This document shows, piece after piece, positions 12,064 to 18,278 of a stretch of 21,522 nucleotides of DNA (position 1 is the first letter of the stretch; each line of letters begins with the position of its first letter). This stretch comes from a virus: IMG/VR virus record IMGVR_UViG_3300008110_007969, positions 1 to 21,522 of that record, one strand, 5' to 3'. Under the pieces are notes generated by a model, which worked only from the letters and a program-made list of their open reading frames with translations, was not told the DNA's origin and did not search any database. A program made the position numbers and the translations under genes.

Positions 12064-12492
12064 ATGGCTACACGTTCGATTATCGCTGAAGTCTCTGAAA
12101 AGGGCTGGCAAGGGCGGTACTGCCATTGGGACGGACACCCGGGAACAAAGTTAGACCAACTTTTGTTGCTGGTTGCTCGTGATGGCTTGCAGACCGTTAC
12201 TCAAACCATTATCCACGACAACTATTCGTGGTCGTCTATTGACCCATTCCAAAAGGAAGACGGCAGCCAATGGAAGTTCGTAGAGGGATACGGGTACGCA
12301 CATAACGACATTGAAGAACCACGTCGGTATATGTTCACCGAAGCAGACACAGAGTTTGCTTGGGCAGAGTATCTGTATGTTCTTGGTGTGAGCGGCATAC
12401 AAGTCTGGACAGCATCAACCGAAGCAGATGGCGTCGATACTTGGGTTACGTCCGAAGATGATTTCCACCCATACACATCAGTATTCGTGTAA
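12064..12492 (+). CDS. 142-residue conserved phage/plasmid-type protein (HWDG motif)
   Basis: Starts MATRSIIAEVSEKGWQGRYC followed by HWDGHPGTKLDQLL. The start MATRS, the YCHWDG-x-P motif and the tryptophan/tyrosine-rich middle are shared by a widespread family of hypothetical proteins in phages and mobile elements. Function is unknown. The ATG directly follows the upstream stop codon (TAAATG). A strong terminator ends the unit 17 bases after the stop. Confidence 0.78.
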   Translation: MATRSIIAEVSEKGWQGRYCHWDGHPGTKLDQLLLLVARDGLQTVTQTIIHDNYSWSSIDPFQKEDGSQWKFVEGYGYAHNDIEEPRRYMFTEADTEFAWAEYLYVLGVSGIQVWTASTEADGVDTWVTSEDDFHPYTSVFV

Positions 12493-12508
12493 CTAAACCA
12501 AACCATTT

Positions 12509-12552
12509 CCCCTCACTCGCAGTCACGCTCTGCGGGTGGGGGGATTTTTTTT
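12509..12552 (+). terminator. Intrinsic terminator
   Basis: CCCC-CAC-CGCAG (from 12509) pairs with CTGCG-GTG-GGGG around a short loop, followed by eight T residues. Confidence 0.9.
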
Positions 12553-12562
12553 GTCCCGGAAC

Positions 12563-12614
12563 TCATACACCACCGTCGCAACAAGATGTCTGGCGCAGCC
12601 CAAGAGCCCCGTTG
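12563..12614 (+). repeat. Border repeat copy R8
   Basis: TCATACACCACCGTCGCAAC, AAGATG, 16 variable bases, AGCCCCGTTG. CCCAA before and TTGGG after the AGCCCCG block could pair and expose it in a loop. Confidence 0.9.
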
Positions 12615-12658
12615 GGTTTTCTTTTTTATCCTCAAGCTGGTTCTTTTCCCCGGCTGAT

Positions 12659-12687
12659 TTGTTTTTTCTCGAGCTGCAGCCTACACT
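12659..12687 (+). promoter_or_regulatory. Promoter for the 196-residue gene
   Basis: TTGTTT (12659-12664), 17-bp spacer with CTCGAGCTGCAG, TACACT (12682-12687); AGAAGGAG follows before the ATG. Confidence 0.65.
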
Positions 12688-12713
12688 TATCACACCTACT
12701 AGAAGGAGTATTT

Positions 12714-13304
12714 ATGAGTTTTGTAACTGACCGTACACGCAGTTCCATTGAGGAACTTATCCAACGACTGAATTCGCTCGCCGAAGATATCGGAATGGAG
12801 GGAATTGAGCCTGTTATTATTTTCCGCCGCAACGAATACGACGACGAAGCCGTGGTTACACCATTGTCTGATGAGGCAGAGAGTTGGGAAGAAGCTTTGA
12901 TTCGCACTTTCTATCGTTTGTTCCTCGCTAAAGAAGAACAAATGTATTGGGTTGGTGCAATTTGCGAGTCTTATGGTTTAGTGAAGGACGGAGTTCTGCT
13001 GAACCCAGTGCCCGGCGGGATTCAACCCGGCGACCTCGAGGAAGATTTCACAAACAACCCATTCAGTGAGGTGACATTAGGTGTTTCTGTGTTCCTTGCT
13101 TGCGAGAACGGGGAAACCGAGTTTATGTTTTACCCTTCCAAGCGTGATGACAACGGAAAGGCTGTATTCGGTAAGCCATGGGTACGCAGCGCAGACACCA
13201 CTGCTGATGGTATCTCTGAGAGCGAGGTTTATCTGGCTCGTTTCCAAGAGGTGCTTGCTCAGTCTCGTGCCGGCGAACTCACTTTCGACGAAGAAGACGA
13301 ATAG
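12714..13304 (+). CDS. 196-residue acidic protein of unknown function
   Basis: AGAAGGAGTATTTATG sets the start at 12714 (MSFVTDRTRSSIEELIQRLN); the longer frame would run through the promoter. The sequence is rich in Glu and Asp, ending TFDEEDE. It is probably a soluble alpha/beta protein, without metal-binding cysteines or membrane segments. It forms its own unit with promoter, gene and repeat R9 acting as a terminator-like hairpin. No family recognised. Confidence 0.75.
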   Translation: MSFVTDRTRSSIEELIQRLNSLAEDIGMEGIEPVIIFRRNEYDDEAVVTPLSDEAESWEEALIRTFYRLFLAKEEQMYWVGAICESYGLVKDGVLLNPVPGGIQPGDLEEDFTNNPFSEVTLGVSVFLACENGETEFMFYPSKRDDNGKAVFGKPWVRSADTTADGISESEVYLARFQEVLAQSRAGELTFDEEDE

Positions 13305-13305
13305 T

Positions 13306-13356
13306 TCTTCCGCCGCCGTCGCAACAAGATGCCCTTCCGCGCCAGCGGCGGGGCTT
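13306..13356 (+). repeat. Border repeat copy R9 (terminator-like, inverted 3' block)
   Basis: TCTTCCGCCGCCGTCGCAAC, AAGATG, then a variable part ending GCGGCGGGGCTT. CCGCCG in the core and CGGCGG in the 3' part can pair, and CTTTTGTTCTT follows, so this copy may itself act as the terminator of the gene that ends 2 bases before it. Confidence 0.85.
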
Positions 13357-13442
13357 TTGTTCTTCAGCACGTATTTTGTTTTGCAGCAGCTGTGCCGGCA
13401 ATAGTTTTCGAGCTGCCGCCCAGAAATAGTTTTTGCAAATAC

Positions 13443-13471
13443 TTGACATTGGGGCGTAGATGGGGCATACT
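13443..13471 (+). promoter_or_regulatory. Leaderless promoter
   Basis: TTGACA (13443-13448), 17-bp spacer, CATACT (13466-13471), then 6 bases to the ATG at 13478. CATAC and GTATG (13466-13480) form an inverted repeat spanning the -10 and the start codon. Confidence 0.8.
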
Positions 13472-13477
13472 GTACGT

Positions 13478-13888
13478 ATGAAACTTACACACTATAAAGA
13501 CATTGCCCAGTGGGACGGGGAGTTATCAAACTCCTGCACCTGCAGCAACTACAACGAGACAACCGGCGAATGGAATCAAACCGACGTTTGCTTTGGAGAT
13601 TGTTGGGACGACCAACTTGAAATCTTCGGAGAGTCCGTCAAAGAGTTCTTCGACGGTAACGAGCTCAAAGAATGGCAAGTAGACGGACTCCCATTGTGGG
13701 GACGCACGGTATCAGGCAAGTTCTATGCAAAGAAGATTGCCGACTTCGTTCAGGGAATTACCGTTCGCGGCGAATGGCACTTGTTCTACAAGTTGGACGG
13801 CGACTCTCTGCGAGTTCGTCTGTCTCACCACGACGTCCCAACTGGCGGCGTGTTCACCGTCCGTTATGCCGAGGTAGGCGAGGAATAA
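13478..13888 (+). CDS. 136-residue cysteine-containing protein, leaderless
   Basis: I place the start at the ATG at 13478 (MKLTHYKDIAQWDGELSNSC), because the ATG 18 bases upstream lies in the promoter spacer. The promoter geometry puts transcription start at the A of this ATG. Cysteines at about 20, 22, 38 and 42 (SCTCS and DVCFGDCW) near the N-terminus could bind a metal. The C-terminal half is beta-rich. No family recognised. Confidence 0.75.
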   Translation: MKLTHYKDIAQWDGELSNSCTCSNYNETTGEWNQTDVCFGDCWDDQLEIFGESVKEFFDGNELKEWQVDGLPLWGRTVSGKFYAKKIADFVQGITVRGEWHLFYKLDGDSLRVRLSHHDVPTGGVFTVRYAEVGEE

Positions 13889-13914
13889 TACCTACCAAGC
13901 AATAAACCGTTCGA

Positions 13915-13958
13915 GCCCGGCGTGTCTCTCCCCTGAGATGCGCCGGGCTTTTTCTTTT
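13915..13958 (+). terminator. Intrinsic terminator with inner hairpin
   Basis: GCCCGGCG (13915-13922) pairs with CGCCGGGC (13941-13948); the loop GTGTCTC...GAGATG holds a second small stem. TTTTTCTTTT follows. The terminator at 14625 has the same loop. Confidence 0.9.
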
Positions 13959-13965
13959 CCCCGGC

Positions 13966-14016
13966 TCATACGCCACCGTTGCAACAAGATGTCAGCGGCC
14001 CCCCAGAAGCCCCGTT
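13966..14016 (+). repeat. Border repeat copy R10
   Basis: TCATACGCCACCGTTGCAAC, AAGATG, 16 variable bases ending CCAGA, AGCCCCGTT. Confidence 0.9.
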
Positions 14017-14067
14017 ACATCGCGTTGATGTCGTCCCCGGCCAGAACGCGTCGATGGCAGCAGCTGA

Positions 14068-14105
14068 GTCTTTCGCTGGCCGTGAAGTCTTTCGCCGGCC
14101 GTGAA
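14068..14105 (+). repeat. Two tandem copies of a 19-bp unit
   Basis: GTCTTTCGCTGGCCGTGAA at 14068-14086 is repeated as GTCTTTCGCCGGCCGTGAA at 14087-14105, one base different. They lie 20 bases upstream of the -35 at 14125. Confidence 0.8.
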
Positions 14106-14124
14106 TAATTCAGCGGCCAAAGAC

Positions 14125-14153
14125 TTGCATTCTTGTACCGCAGGCGGTATGAT
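14125..14153 (+). promoter_or_regulatory. Promoter with palindrome touching the -10
   Basis: TTGCAT (14125-14130), 17-bp spacer, TATGAT (14148-14153). TACCG (14136-14140) and CGGTA (14145-14149) form an inverted repeat next to the -10. Confidence 0.75.
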
Positions 14154-14179
14154 TACACCAACTACCTAAGGGGGTAAAT

Positions 14180-14602
14180 ATGGATATCGAATCCGCAGTG
14201 AGTCGTATGCTCACTAAAGCACCAAAGCGGCAAGACCGTGAAACGGAATGGGTATGGAAGTCACCAACCCAAGACGTGGAGAAACTTGACCACACAGGTG
14301 AGGCAGTCGGAGTTCAAATTGAACTGGAACTACGACATGACGCCAAGCGTAAGCAGTTCATCGCAATAATGCGCAAAGTCCATTACAAGGACGCCAGCAC
14401 GACAGGTTTCTCTGTCACATTCTTCAGCCCGTTTGACAGCGTGAACTATCCTTCAATAATTATCGCACGCCACCCGGTTGCACGCTATTCAAAGACGCAA
14501 GCTCATTTCTTTGAAACAATCGTGCTTGAAGAACTTGCTAACTATTGCGAGCAAAGCGAAGAAGTAGCCAAATTGGTGCAACTCGCCGCAAGTTACGCCT
14601 AA
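14180..14602 (+). CDS. 140-residue protein of unknown function
   Basis: TAAGGGGGTAAATATG sets the start at 14180 (MDIESAVSRMLTKAPKRQDR). The N-terminus is basic and helical; the middle is a beta-rich stretch (VGVQIELELRHDAKRKQFIA) and the end is helical with EELANYCEQSEEVAKLVQLA. It is a single-gene unit with its own promoter and terminator. No family recognised. Confidence 0.75.
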   Translation: MDIESAVSRMLTKAPKRQDRETEWVWKSPTQDVEKLDHTGEAVGVQIELELRHDAKRKQFIAIMRKVHYKDASTTGFSVTFFSPFDSVNYPSIIIARHPVARYSKTQAHFFETIVLEELANYCEQSEEVAKLVQLAASYA

Positions 14603-14624
14603 CAGTTATTCAGTTCAGCCACAC

Positions 14625-14671
14625 AGGGCTGGCGTGTCTCCGAGTCGAGATGCGCCAGCCCTATTTGCTTT
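14625..14671 (+). terminator. Intrinsic terminator
   Basis: AGGGCTGGCG (14625-14634) pairs with CGCCAGCCCT (14653-14662), with the same GTGTCTC...GAGATG loop as the terminator at 13915; ATTTGCTTT follows. Confidence 0.88.
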
Positions 14672-14678
14672 CATGGGC

Positions 14679-14729
14679 TCATGCCCCACCGTCGCAACAA
14701 GACGTTTGCGCCCGGGCGAAAGCCCCGTT
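14679..14729 (+). repeat. Border repeat copy R11, overlapping a promoter
   Basis: TCATGCCCCACCGTCGCAAC, AAGACG, 16 variable bases, AGCCCCGTT. The variable part holds the -35 and the 3' end runs into the -10 of the next gene. Confidence 0.88.
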
Positions 14730-14734
14730 ATATT
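14706..14734 (+). promoter_or_regulatory. Leaderless promoter inside repeat R11
   Basis: TTGCGC (14706-14711), 17 bases, TATATT (14729-14734), 6 bases, ATG at 14741. No ribosome site is present. Confidence 0.6.
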
Positions 14735-14740
14735 GATTCC

Positions 14741-14935
14741 ATGAATCTTTTCCACTGTGTTTTCTGCTCGAATCCTGTAGACCCAGACCAACCCGGAATT
14801 GCGCATCTGGTTACCGCATGGGTGCGTGTGGGGAAGACGGCTGTCATAAAGGTTCAAGACAAGCAGTATCAGTACGCCCACGCAATATGCGTAGAGGCGC
14901 CCGGCAAGAAAGAGCAGGAAGAGAAGCTGTTCTAG
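14741..14935 (+). CDS. 64-residue zinc-finger-like protein, leaderless
   Basis: The ATG at 14741 gives MNLFHCVFCSNPVDPDQPGI; the frame is open to 14681 but that part is repeat R11. CVFC (6-9) and HAIC near residue 48 give a CxxC...HxxC metal site in a single small domain. No Shine-Dalgarno sequence is visible and the -10 ends 6 bases upstream, so a leaderless message is likely. It overlaps the convergent microprotein gene by 4 bases. Function unknown. Confidence 0.66.
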   Translation: MNLFHCVFCSNPVDPDQPGIAHLVTAWVRVGKTAVIKVQDKQYQYAHAICVEAPGKKEQEEKLF

Positions 14936-14985
14936 AGAGCAGCGATAATTATTAGCACAACAAGTGCTGTAAGCATTTCAATCAT
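14932..14985 (-). CDS. 17-residue membrane microprotein (family member B)
   Basis: Product MIEMLTALVVLIIIAAL, ending at TAG. The ATG overlaps the TGA of the 80-residue gene (ATGA), so translation is coupled. It differs from the copy at 17649 at three residues (V/F, A/S, L/V) plus several silent codon changes, which argues for selection on the peptide. A single hydrophobic helix with one acidic residue at position 3. Confidence 0.75.
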   Translation of the reverse strand: MIEMLTALVVLIIIAAL

Positions 14986-15224
14986 GAAACTTTAGCTTTC
15001 AGTATGTTTAGTTGTTCTCGTGCGAGGTCTTTGGCAATCAGGGTGAGGTCTTCGTAATCAAACCCCCAAGCCTGAAGCTTGTAATCAAACCGACGTTCGC
15101 TTATGTCCCGGAATAAATTCATCAACGCTTTGAACGGCGGCAATCCTTCACACATGTAATCATCGTAAAGAATTTCACGGACTTCACGTTCAGTGAATTC
15201 TCGTGGGTCGCTAAAGTCTCCCAT
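14982..15224 (-). CDS. 80-residue protein of unknown function
   Basis: Starts MGDFSDPREFTEREVREILY and continues as a helical, charged protein (FRDISERRFDYKLQAWGFDY). TAGGGAGGGAAA stands before the ATG at 15224. It follows the LysM-like gene after 9 bases and is coupled to the 17-residue microprotein through an ATGA overlap. No family recognised. Confidence 0.72.
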   Translation of the reverse strand: MGDFSDPREFTEREVREILYDDYMCEGLPPFKALMNLFRDISERRFDYKLQAWGFDYEDLTLIAKDLAREQLNILKAKVS

Positions 15225-15233
15225 TTTCCCTCC

Positions 15234-15566
15234 CTAAATACATTCTTCTATAACTTCTTGACCGTCTGTCCGACGCAACTCACAACCATCGTGAGTAGGC
15301 AGGTAGATGGTGTCGCCAATTGTAAGAGTTGTCCCATAGAAAGACACAACTTTGTCAAGTGCATTCATTGTGTTCCCGTCACAATTTGTCCGGGTAATCC
15401 AATAAAGGGTGTCGCCTTCTTTGACTGTCAGCGGTGCCCCATTGCAGAAGAACTCGTTGTCCATGGCTTGTTGTTTCTGTAGGAAAGAGAATCCAAGTAC
15501 GGTTGAAGCTGCGACAGCAACTGTTGCAACGCCGGCTTTGAACCCTCGATAGGTGTTTTCGTTCAT
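15234..15566 (-). CDS. Membrane-anchored LysM-like protein, leaderless
   Basis: Start at ATG 15566 (MNENTYRGFKAGVATVAVAA), seven bases after TACAGT; the open frame further upstream covers repeat R12. Residues 9-29 form a membrane anchor or uncleaved signal (GVATVAVAASTVLGFSF). Residues 46-93 (VKEGDTLYWITRTNCDGNTM to LTIGDTIYLP) read as a LysM peptidoglycan-binding domain: GDTL start, middle helix, then xIGDxIYLP end. Cysteine pairs could form a disulphide outside the membrane. A role in cell-wall binding or superinfection exclusion is possible. Length 110. Confidence 0.72.
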   Translation of the reverse strand: MNENTYRGFKAGVATVAVAASTVLGFSFLQKQQAMDNEFFCNGAPLTVKEGDTLYWITRTNCDGNTMNALDKVVSFYGTTLTIGDTIYLPTHDGCELRRTDGQEVIEECI

Positions 15567-15573
15567 GACGTGA

Positions 15574-15602
15574 ACTGTACAGGCTGCAGCAAACAATTGC
15601 AA
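15574..15602 (-). promoter_or_regulatory. Leaderless promoter of the LysM-like gene
   Basis: Minus strand: TTGCAA (15602-15597), 17-bp spacer, TACAGT (15579-15574), 7 bases, ATG at 15566. Confidence 0.68.
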
Positions 15603-15616
15603 ATATTTTTCCTGGC

Positions 15617-15660
15617 TCTTCCGCCACCGGTACAACAAGATGGATGGTTGGGGCGGGGCT
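15617..15660 (+). repeat. Border repeat copy R12 (inverted 3' block)
   Basis: TCTTCCGCCACCGGTACAAC, AAGATG, shorter variable part, GGCGGGGCT. It lies upstream of the divergent LysM-like gene. Confidence 0.8.
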
Positions 15661-15957
15661 CCCAGATGCTGGGTGATGTCGCCCCGGGCGGCCGGGTGCA
15701 GCAGCTCAGGAAGCTCGAGAAAAAGATGGAAAAAAAACGCGTTTTTCGGTTTTTTCAAGTCCTTACTGGGAAAGGGTTTGGTGGCTCACGAGTGCTGGTC
15801 GAAAGAGTTATTCCGGCTCGTGGCAGCTTTCGAGACTTCGTCACGCGTTAGTCCCGTCTTCGCCGTGCGGCTGTCATCGGGACTTCTGGTTGGAGATGGC
15901 AATAGCTACCGGGTCGAGCGGTAGCTGCCAGCCGGGTCGAGCAGCTCTGATTCCCTT

Positions 15958-16016
15958 CAGACTTCAGCCCCGTCCGTTCGTCTTCGTAGAAGACGGGGCT
16001 TCTGGTCTTCAGTCTG
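15958..16016. other. Two-tier hairpin carrying the AGCCCCG block in both orientations
   Basis: Outer stem CAGACT (15958-15963)/AGTCTG (16011-16016); inner stem AGCCCCGTC (15966-15974)/GACGGGGCT (15992-16000). The loop can form CGTCTTC/GAAGACG as an alternative. The right arm continues into TCTGG, as in repeat R6 and the hairpin at 15850. Confidence 0.65.
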
Positions 16017-16054
16017 GTTCAGTTGATTTCGTAAGCCGGGAACACTGCAGCGTG

Positions 16055-16093
16055 GTCGACGTGAGTTCCTCGCAGCTACGTCGACGTGAGTTC
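16055..16093 (+). repeat. Two direct copies of a 14-bp unit
   Basis: GTCGACGTGAGTTC at 16055-16068 and at 16080-16093, a 25-bp period, 21 bases before the -35 at 16114. Possible activator or repressor sites. Confidence 0.7.
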
Positions 16094-16113
16094 ATCATTT
16101 CTTTTTCCAATGC

Positions 16114-16142
16114 TTGACTTTTTCTTTCAGGTGGTGTACCTT
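16114..16142 (+). promoter_or_regulatory. Promoter for the 119-residue gene
   Basis: TTGACT (16114-16119), 17-bp spacer, TACCTT (16137-16142). AGGT and ACCT flank a 5-base centre over the -10. Confidence 0.72.
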
Positions 16143-16169
16143 TGACGGAATACGAGAGGGGGTGAAAAA

Positions 16170-16529
16170 ATGAAACTAAAGTTCGGAAGCAGCACGGTGA
16201 ACATTCTCAGCCTTGAGCGAGATTTTCGCCCCTGCGACATCAGCCAAACAAACGCCCAAGTGGGACGGATGAACATTCTCGCCATTTCCGGCGGTCGTGT
16301 AATTCCACTAAAAAACGCAAAAGGCGAAACCGTAGGTGTTGCCTACCCAATAGACCCAACACGCCGTGTTGAGGTACTGCTGGACTGGGACGACACTTAC
16401 ACGGTCAGCCGGGTGCGCTACATCACAAAAGGAAGCGAAGCACACACCGAAGTTGTGGAGTATTCCGCATCAGGTATCTACTGCGATTATGTCGGAGAGG
16501 TCGCCTACTCGGCAAGTTGCTGGAAGTAA
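16170..16529 (+). CDS. 119-residue beta-rich protein of unknown function
   Basis: GAGAGGGGGTGAAAAAATG sets the start at 16170 (MKLKFGSSTVNILSLERDFR). Mostly beta strands (RVEVLLDWDDTYTVSRVRYI) with conserved-looking WDD and aromatic residues. It stands alone between two structured gene-poor stretches, with its own promoter and terminator. No family recognised. Confidence 0.72.
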   Translation: MKLKFGSSTVNILSLERDFRPCDISQTNAQVGRMNILAISGGRVIPLKNAKGETVGVAYPIDPTRRVEVLLDWDDTYTVSRVRYITKGSEAHTEVVEYSASGIYCDYVGEVAYSASCWK

Positions 16530-16540
16530 ACCCGCAAACA

Positions 16541-16578
16541 AGACCCCTAGTCCAACCCCCCGGGCTAGGGGTCTTTTG
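16541..16578 (+). terminator. Intrinsic terminator
   Basis: AGACCCCTAG (16541-16550) pairs with CTAGGGGTCT (16565-16574), perfect 10-bp stem, followed by TTTGCTG. Confidence 0.88.
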
Positions 16579-16588
16579 CTGTCCCGGG

Positions 16589-16640
16589 TCATACGCCACC
16601 GTCGCAACAAGACGCATCGACCAAAATCTGGAGCCCCGTT
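16589..16640 (+). repeat. Border repeat copy R13
   Basis: TCATACGCCACCGTCGCAAC, AAGACG, 17 variable bases, AGCCCCGTT. Confidence 0.9.
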
Positions 16641-16916
16641 GAAGTTCGTTTGTAGCCGGGCTCAACGCGTTCACGAGCTCGATGGCAACACACGAGGTGG
16701 TTGATTTGTTCTTCAGCTCAGAAGGTTTCCGGAATCGACGCATTTTCCCGGGCTGCTGCGGTTCTGGCGGCTGCCGGTTTTCAAGGGCGGGACTTCCAGA
16801 TGCAACGCAGCAAACGATTTACCCCGGGGTGAAGGACGTTGATGACAAGCATCGAAAGTATCTGAGTTGTTCCGGCTCGTGGTCGAGGAAAAACATTTAG
16901 CACTAAACTCTCTTGG

Positions 16917-16967
16917 TCTTCCGCCGCCGTCGCAACAAGATGATACGTGCACACCAGAAGCCCCGTC
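16917..16967 (+). repeat. Border repeat copy R14
   Basis: TCTTCCGCCGCCGTCGCAAC, AAGATG, 16 variable bases, AGCCCCGTC. CACACCAG and CTGGTGTG form a perfect 8-bp stem with AAGCCCCGT as the loop, the clearest view of the conserved block in a loop. Confidence 0.88.
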
Positions 16968-17230
16968 TGGTGTGACTGGGCTGCTGCGTCGCCCGGAGAA
17001 GCCGGCAACTCGACCCGGAAAGTCGCCCCAGAAAGCCCGGAACGCGCTGCATCACCCTTCTGGATGGGACTTTAGTCCCGTAGCTACTCTGGTTCAGCCG
17101 GAAGACAGCCGCTGAGTCGAGCAGCAGCTTTTACCGGGTAGCTCCAGACAAAGGCGGGGCTTATACCCCCTTCTACCGGGCAATGCATTGATGCGCGGCA
17201 GCTCCCAGAAGTTTTCGACCGGGCACACGA

Positions 17231-17264
17231 GCAGTCATCACCATGTCCTCATGGTGGTGACTGC
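17231..17264. other. 14-bp hairpin with 6-base loop
   Basis: GCAGTCATCACCAT (17231-17244) pairs fully with ATGGTGGTGACTGC (17251-17264), one T-G wobble, loop GTCCTC. GAGGGGGCGGGGCT follows. No T-run, so not a normal terminator. Confidence 0.75.
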
Positions 17265-17294
17265 GAGGGGGCGGGGCTATTGGCCCAAGGAACA

Positions 17295-17341
17295 CTCAGT
17301 GCAATTCTTTTTGCGGCAGCACGCAAAAAAATTGCAATGAG
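17295..17341. other. Long hairpin with 6-base loop
   Basis: TGCAATTCTTTTTGCG (17300-17315) pairs with CGCAAAAAAATTGCA (17322-17336) with one bulged C; CTCA (17295-17298) and TGAG (17338-17341) extend the stem past a G/A mismatch. Loop GCAGCA. It is followed by GGGGCGGGGCTTT, as is the hairpin before it. Confidence 0.78.
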
Positions 17342-17427
17342 GGGGGCGGGGCTTTCAGTCTGAAACACGGATGTCTGGTGTTGCGCGCCGGCCAGGAAAA
17401 TATTTTCGATTAATTTGTTTTTGATGC

Positions 17428-17455
17428 TTGACAAGTGCAAGCTGCACCTTATAAA
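17428..17455 (+). promoter_or_regulatory. Near-leaderless promoter with spacer palindrome
   Basis: TTGACA (17428-17433), 16-bp spacer, TATAAA (17450-17455), ATG at 17465. GTGCA and TGCAC in the spacer form an inverted repeat, a likely operator. Confidence 0.72.
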
Positions 17456-17464
17456 GTGCACGGA

Positions 17465-17656
17465 ATGCAAACGATTGGATTAGTAATCACAGCACGCCAT
17501 CGAGACAAGTGTCTACGGTGTGGCGGCCCAATTGAAAAGGACCTGAGCTGCATTCTTGTTCCACGAGAAGGAGTCATGCATTTAGACCGATTCTGTGAAC
17601 TTGAGCAGATTGAACGCAGTAAAAAGGGCCACCCAGCAAGGAGGAACAATGATTGA
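17465..17656 (+). CDS. 63-residue zinc-binding protein
   Basis: Start ATG 17465 (MQTIGLVITARHRDKCLRCG); the in-frame ATG 30 bases upstream lies in the promoter spacer. CLRC (16-19) and the later HLDRFC (His39, Cys44) give a small treble-clef-like metal site. No ribosome site is visible and the predicted transcription start lies about three bases before the ATG. Its 3' end overlaps the microprotein gene by 8 bases. Function unknown. Confidence 0.68.
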   Translation: MQTIGLVITARHRDKCLRCGGPIEKDLSCILVPREGVMHLDRFCELEQIERSKKGHPARRNND

Positions 17657-17702
17657 AATGCTAACCGCATTAGTTTTTCTAATAATCATCGCTTCAGTTT
17701 GA
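17649..17702 (+). CDS. 17-residue membrane microprotein (family member C)
   Basis: Product MIEMLTALVFLIIIASV. AAGGAGGAACAATG is a near-perfect ribosome site, and the start overlaps the end of the zinc-binding gene. Only three residues differ from member B at 14932. Single hydrophobic helix. Confidence 0.78.
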   Translation: MIEMLTALVFLIIIASV

Positions 17703-17724
17703 AACTGCACCTATCGGAGGTACC

Positions 17725-17943
17725 ATGACCACCATGATGGATAACACTGAATTTATCTGTGAATGGTCCGAAGAGGACTTTAAAACATACGGAGAATGGG
17801 TTCAAAAAGCAAAAATGTACGCTGAATCAAAAGACATCTTCAACGATATGCGACATAGCCAAATGGCTTACCGCATGGAACTCGTTTGGGAAAAGCAGAT
17901 TCTGCCCCAAAATGTAGAGGAATACCTTGCAATCCCGAATTAA
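17725..17943 (+). CDS. 72-residue acidic helical protein
   Basis: CGGAGGTACCATG sets the start at 17725 (MTTMMDNTEFICEWSEEDFK). Rich in Trp, Tyr and Met, probably helical. It follows the microprotein by 22 bases in the same transcript and overlaps the next gene by 17 bases. No family recognised. Confidence 0.7.
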   Translation: MTTMMDNTEFICEWSEEDFKTYGEWVQKAKMYAESKDIFNDMRHSQMAYRMELVWEKQILPQNVEEYLAIPN

Positions 17944-18277
17944 CAACTGTGATGCGTGCGGCGCCGCATTGCCAGAGGACACACCATGGTTTCCAGATGA
18001 CGGATGGTCTCTTGATTGGGCAAACTTCGGTGGTTACAGCCAGTTCATGGATGTTCTGGACGAACCGAACCGCCCTACGTGGACCCTTTGTCACGACTGT
18101 GTCGTCAAATTCCTAGAAACATTCCCAGCGCTAGCGGTTGACATTCCTCTAGGTGCGCACCCATCTCGTACGGAGGCACCGTGCTGTCCATGGTCTTACC
18201 GATTGTCGTGGGAAGACGGAGACGCAAGCGGAATTCTCTACCTCCCAGACGGCAATAACTGGAAGCAAGCTAGCTAA
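17927..18277 (+). CDS. 116-residue protein with two CxxC pairs
   Basis: The start is probably TTG at 17927 (MQSRINNCDACGAALPEDTP) with AGAGG before it, overlapping the previous gene. CDAC (8-11) and CHDC (about 55-58) form a likely zinc site; CC follows near residue 85. The combination of CxxCG..LP near the N-terminus and WTLCHDCVVKFLE later occurs in other actinobacteriophage small proteins, of unknown function. Repeat R15 starts 2 bases after the stop. Confidence 0.7.
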   Translation: MQSRINNCDACGAALPEDTPWFPDDGWSLDWANFGGYSQFMDVLDEPNRPTWTLCHDCVVKFLETFPALAVDIPLGAHPSRTEAPCCPWSYRLSWEDGDASGILYLPDGNNWKQAS

Positions 18278-18278
18278 C

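Larger units (their letters stand above)
15661..16113. other. Gene-poor, hairpin-rich region
   Basis: About 450 bases with no convincing gene; open frames here lack ribosome sites and cross repeats. It holds AAAAACGCGTTTTT (near 15730-15745), hairpin AGTCCCG...CGGGACT (15850-15884), hairpin AGCTACC...GGTAGCT (15904-15926), the large hairpin at 15958-16016, and the direct repeat at 16055-16093. A noncoding RNA or a protein-binding array is possible. Confidence 0.55.
16641..17427. other. Long gene-free region with strong hairpins, candidate noncoding RNA or origin region
   Basis: Nearly 790 bases without a credible gene. Besides repeat R14 it holds the hairpin GGGACT-TT-AGTCCC (near 17066-17080), two long hairpins at 17231-17264 and 17295-17341, each followed by GAGGGGGCGGGGCT or a near copy, and another GGCGGGGCTT near 17151. 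CGAGCAGC and ACCGGG motifs recur. The function is not decided by the sequence. Confidence 0.5.

Noticed and set aside
15570-15924. Plus-strand open frames through repeat R12
   Set aside because: No ribosome site or promoter, low-complexity Lys/Phe runs, and they include repeat sequence.
16366-17115. Several open frames around repeats R13 and R14
   Set aside because: They translate the repeats in different frames, lack ribosome sites, or are shadows of the 119-residue gene.
17231-17341. The two long hairpins as intrinsic terminators
   Set aside because: Neither is followed by a T-run on the plus strand, and no gene ends before them.
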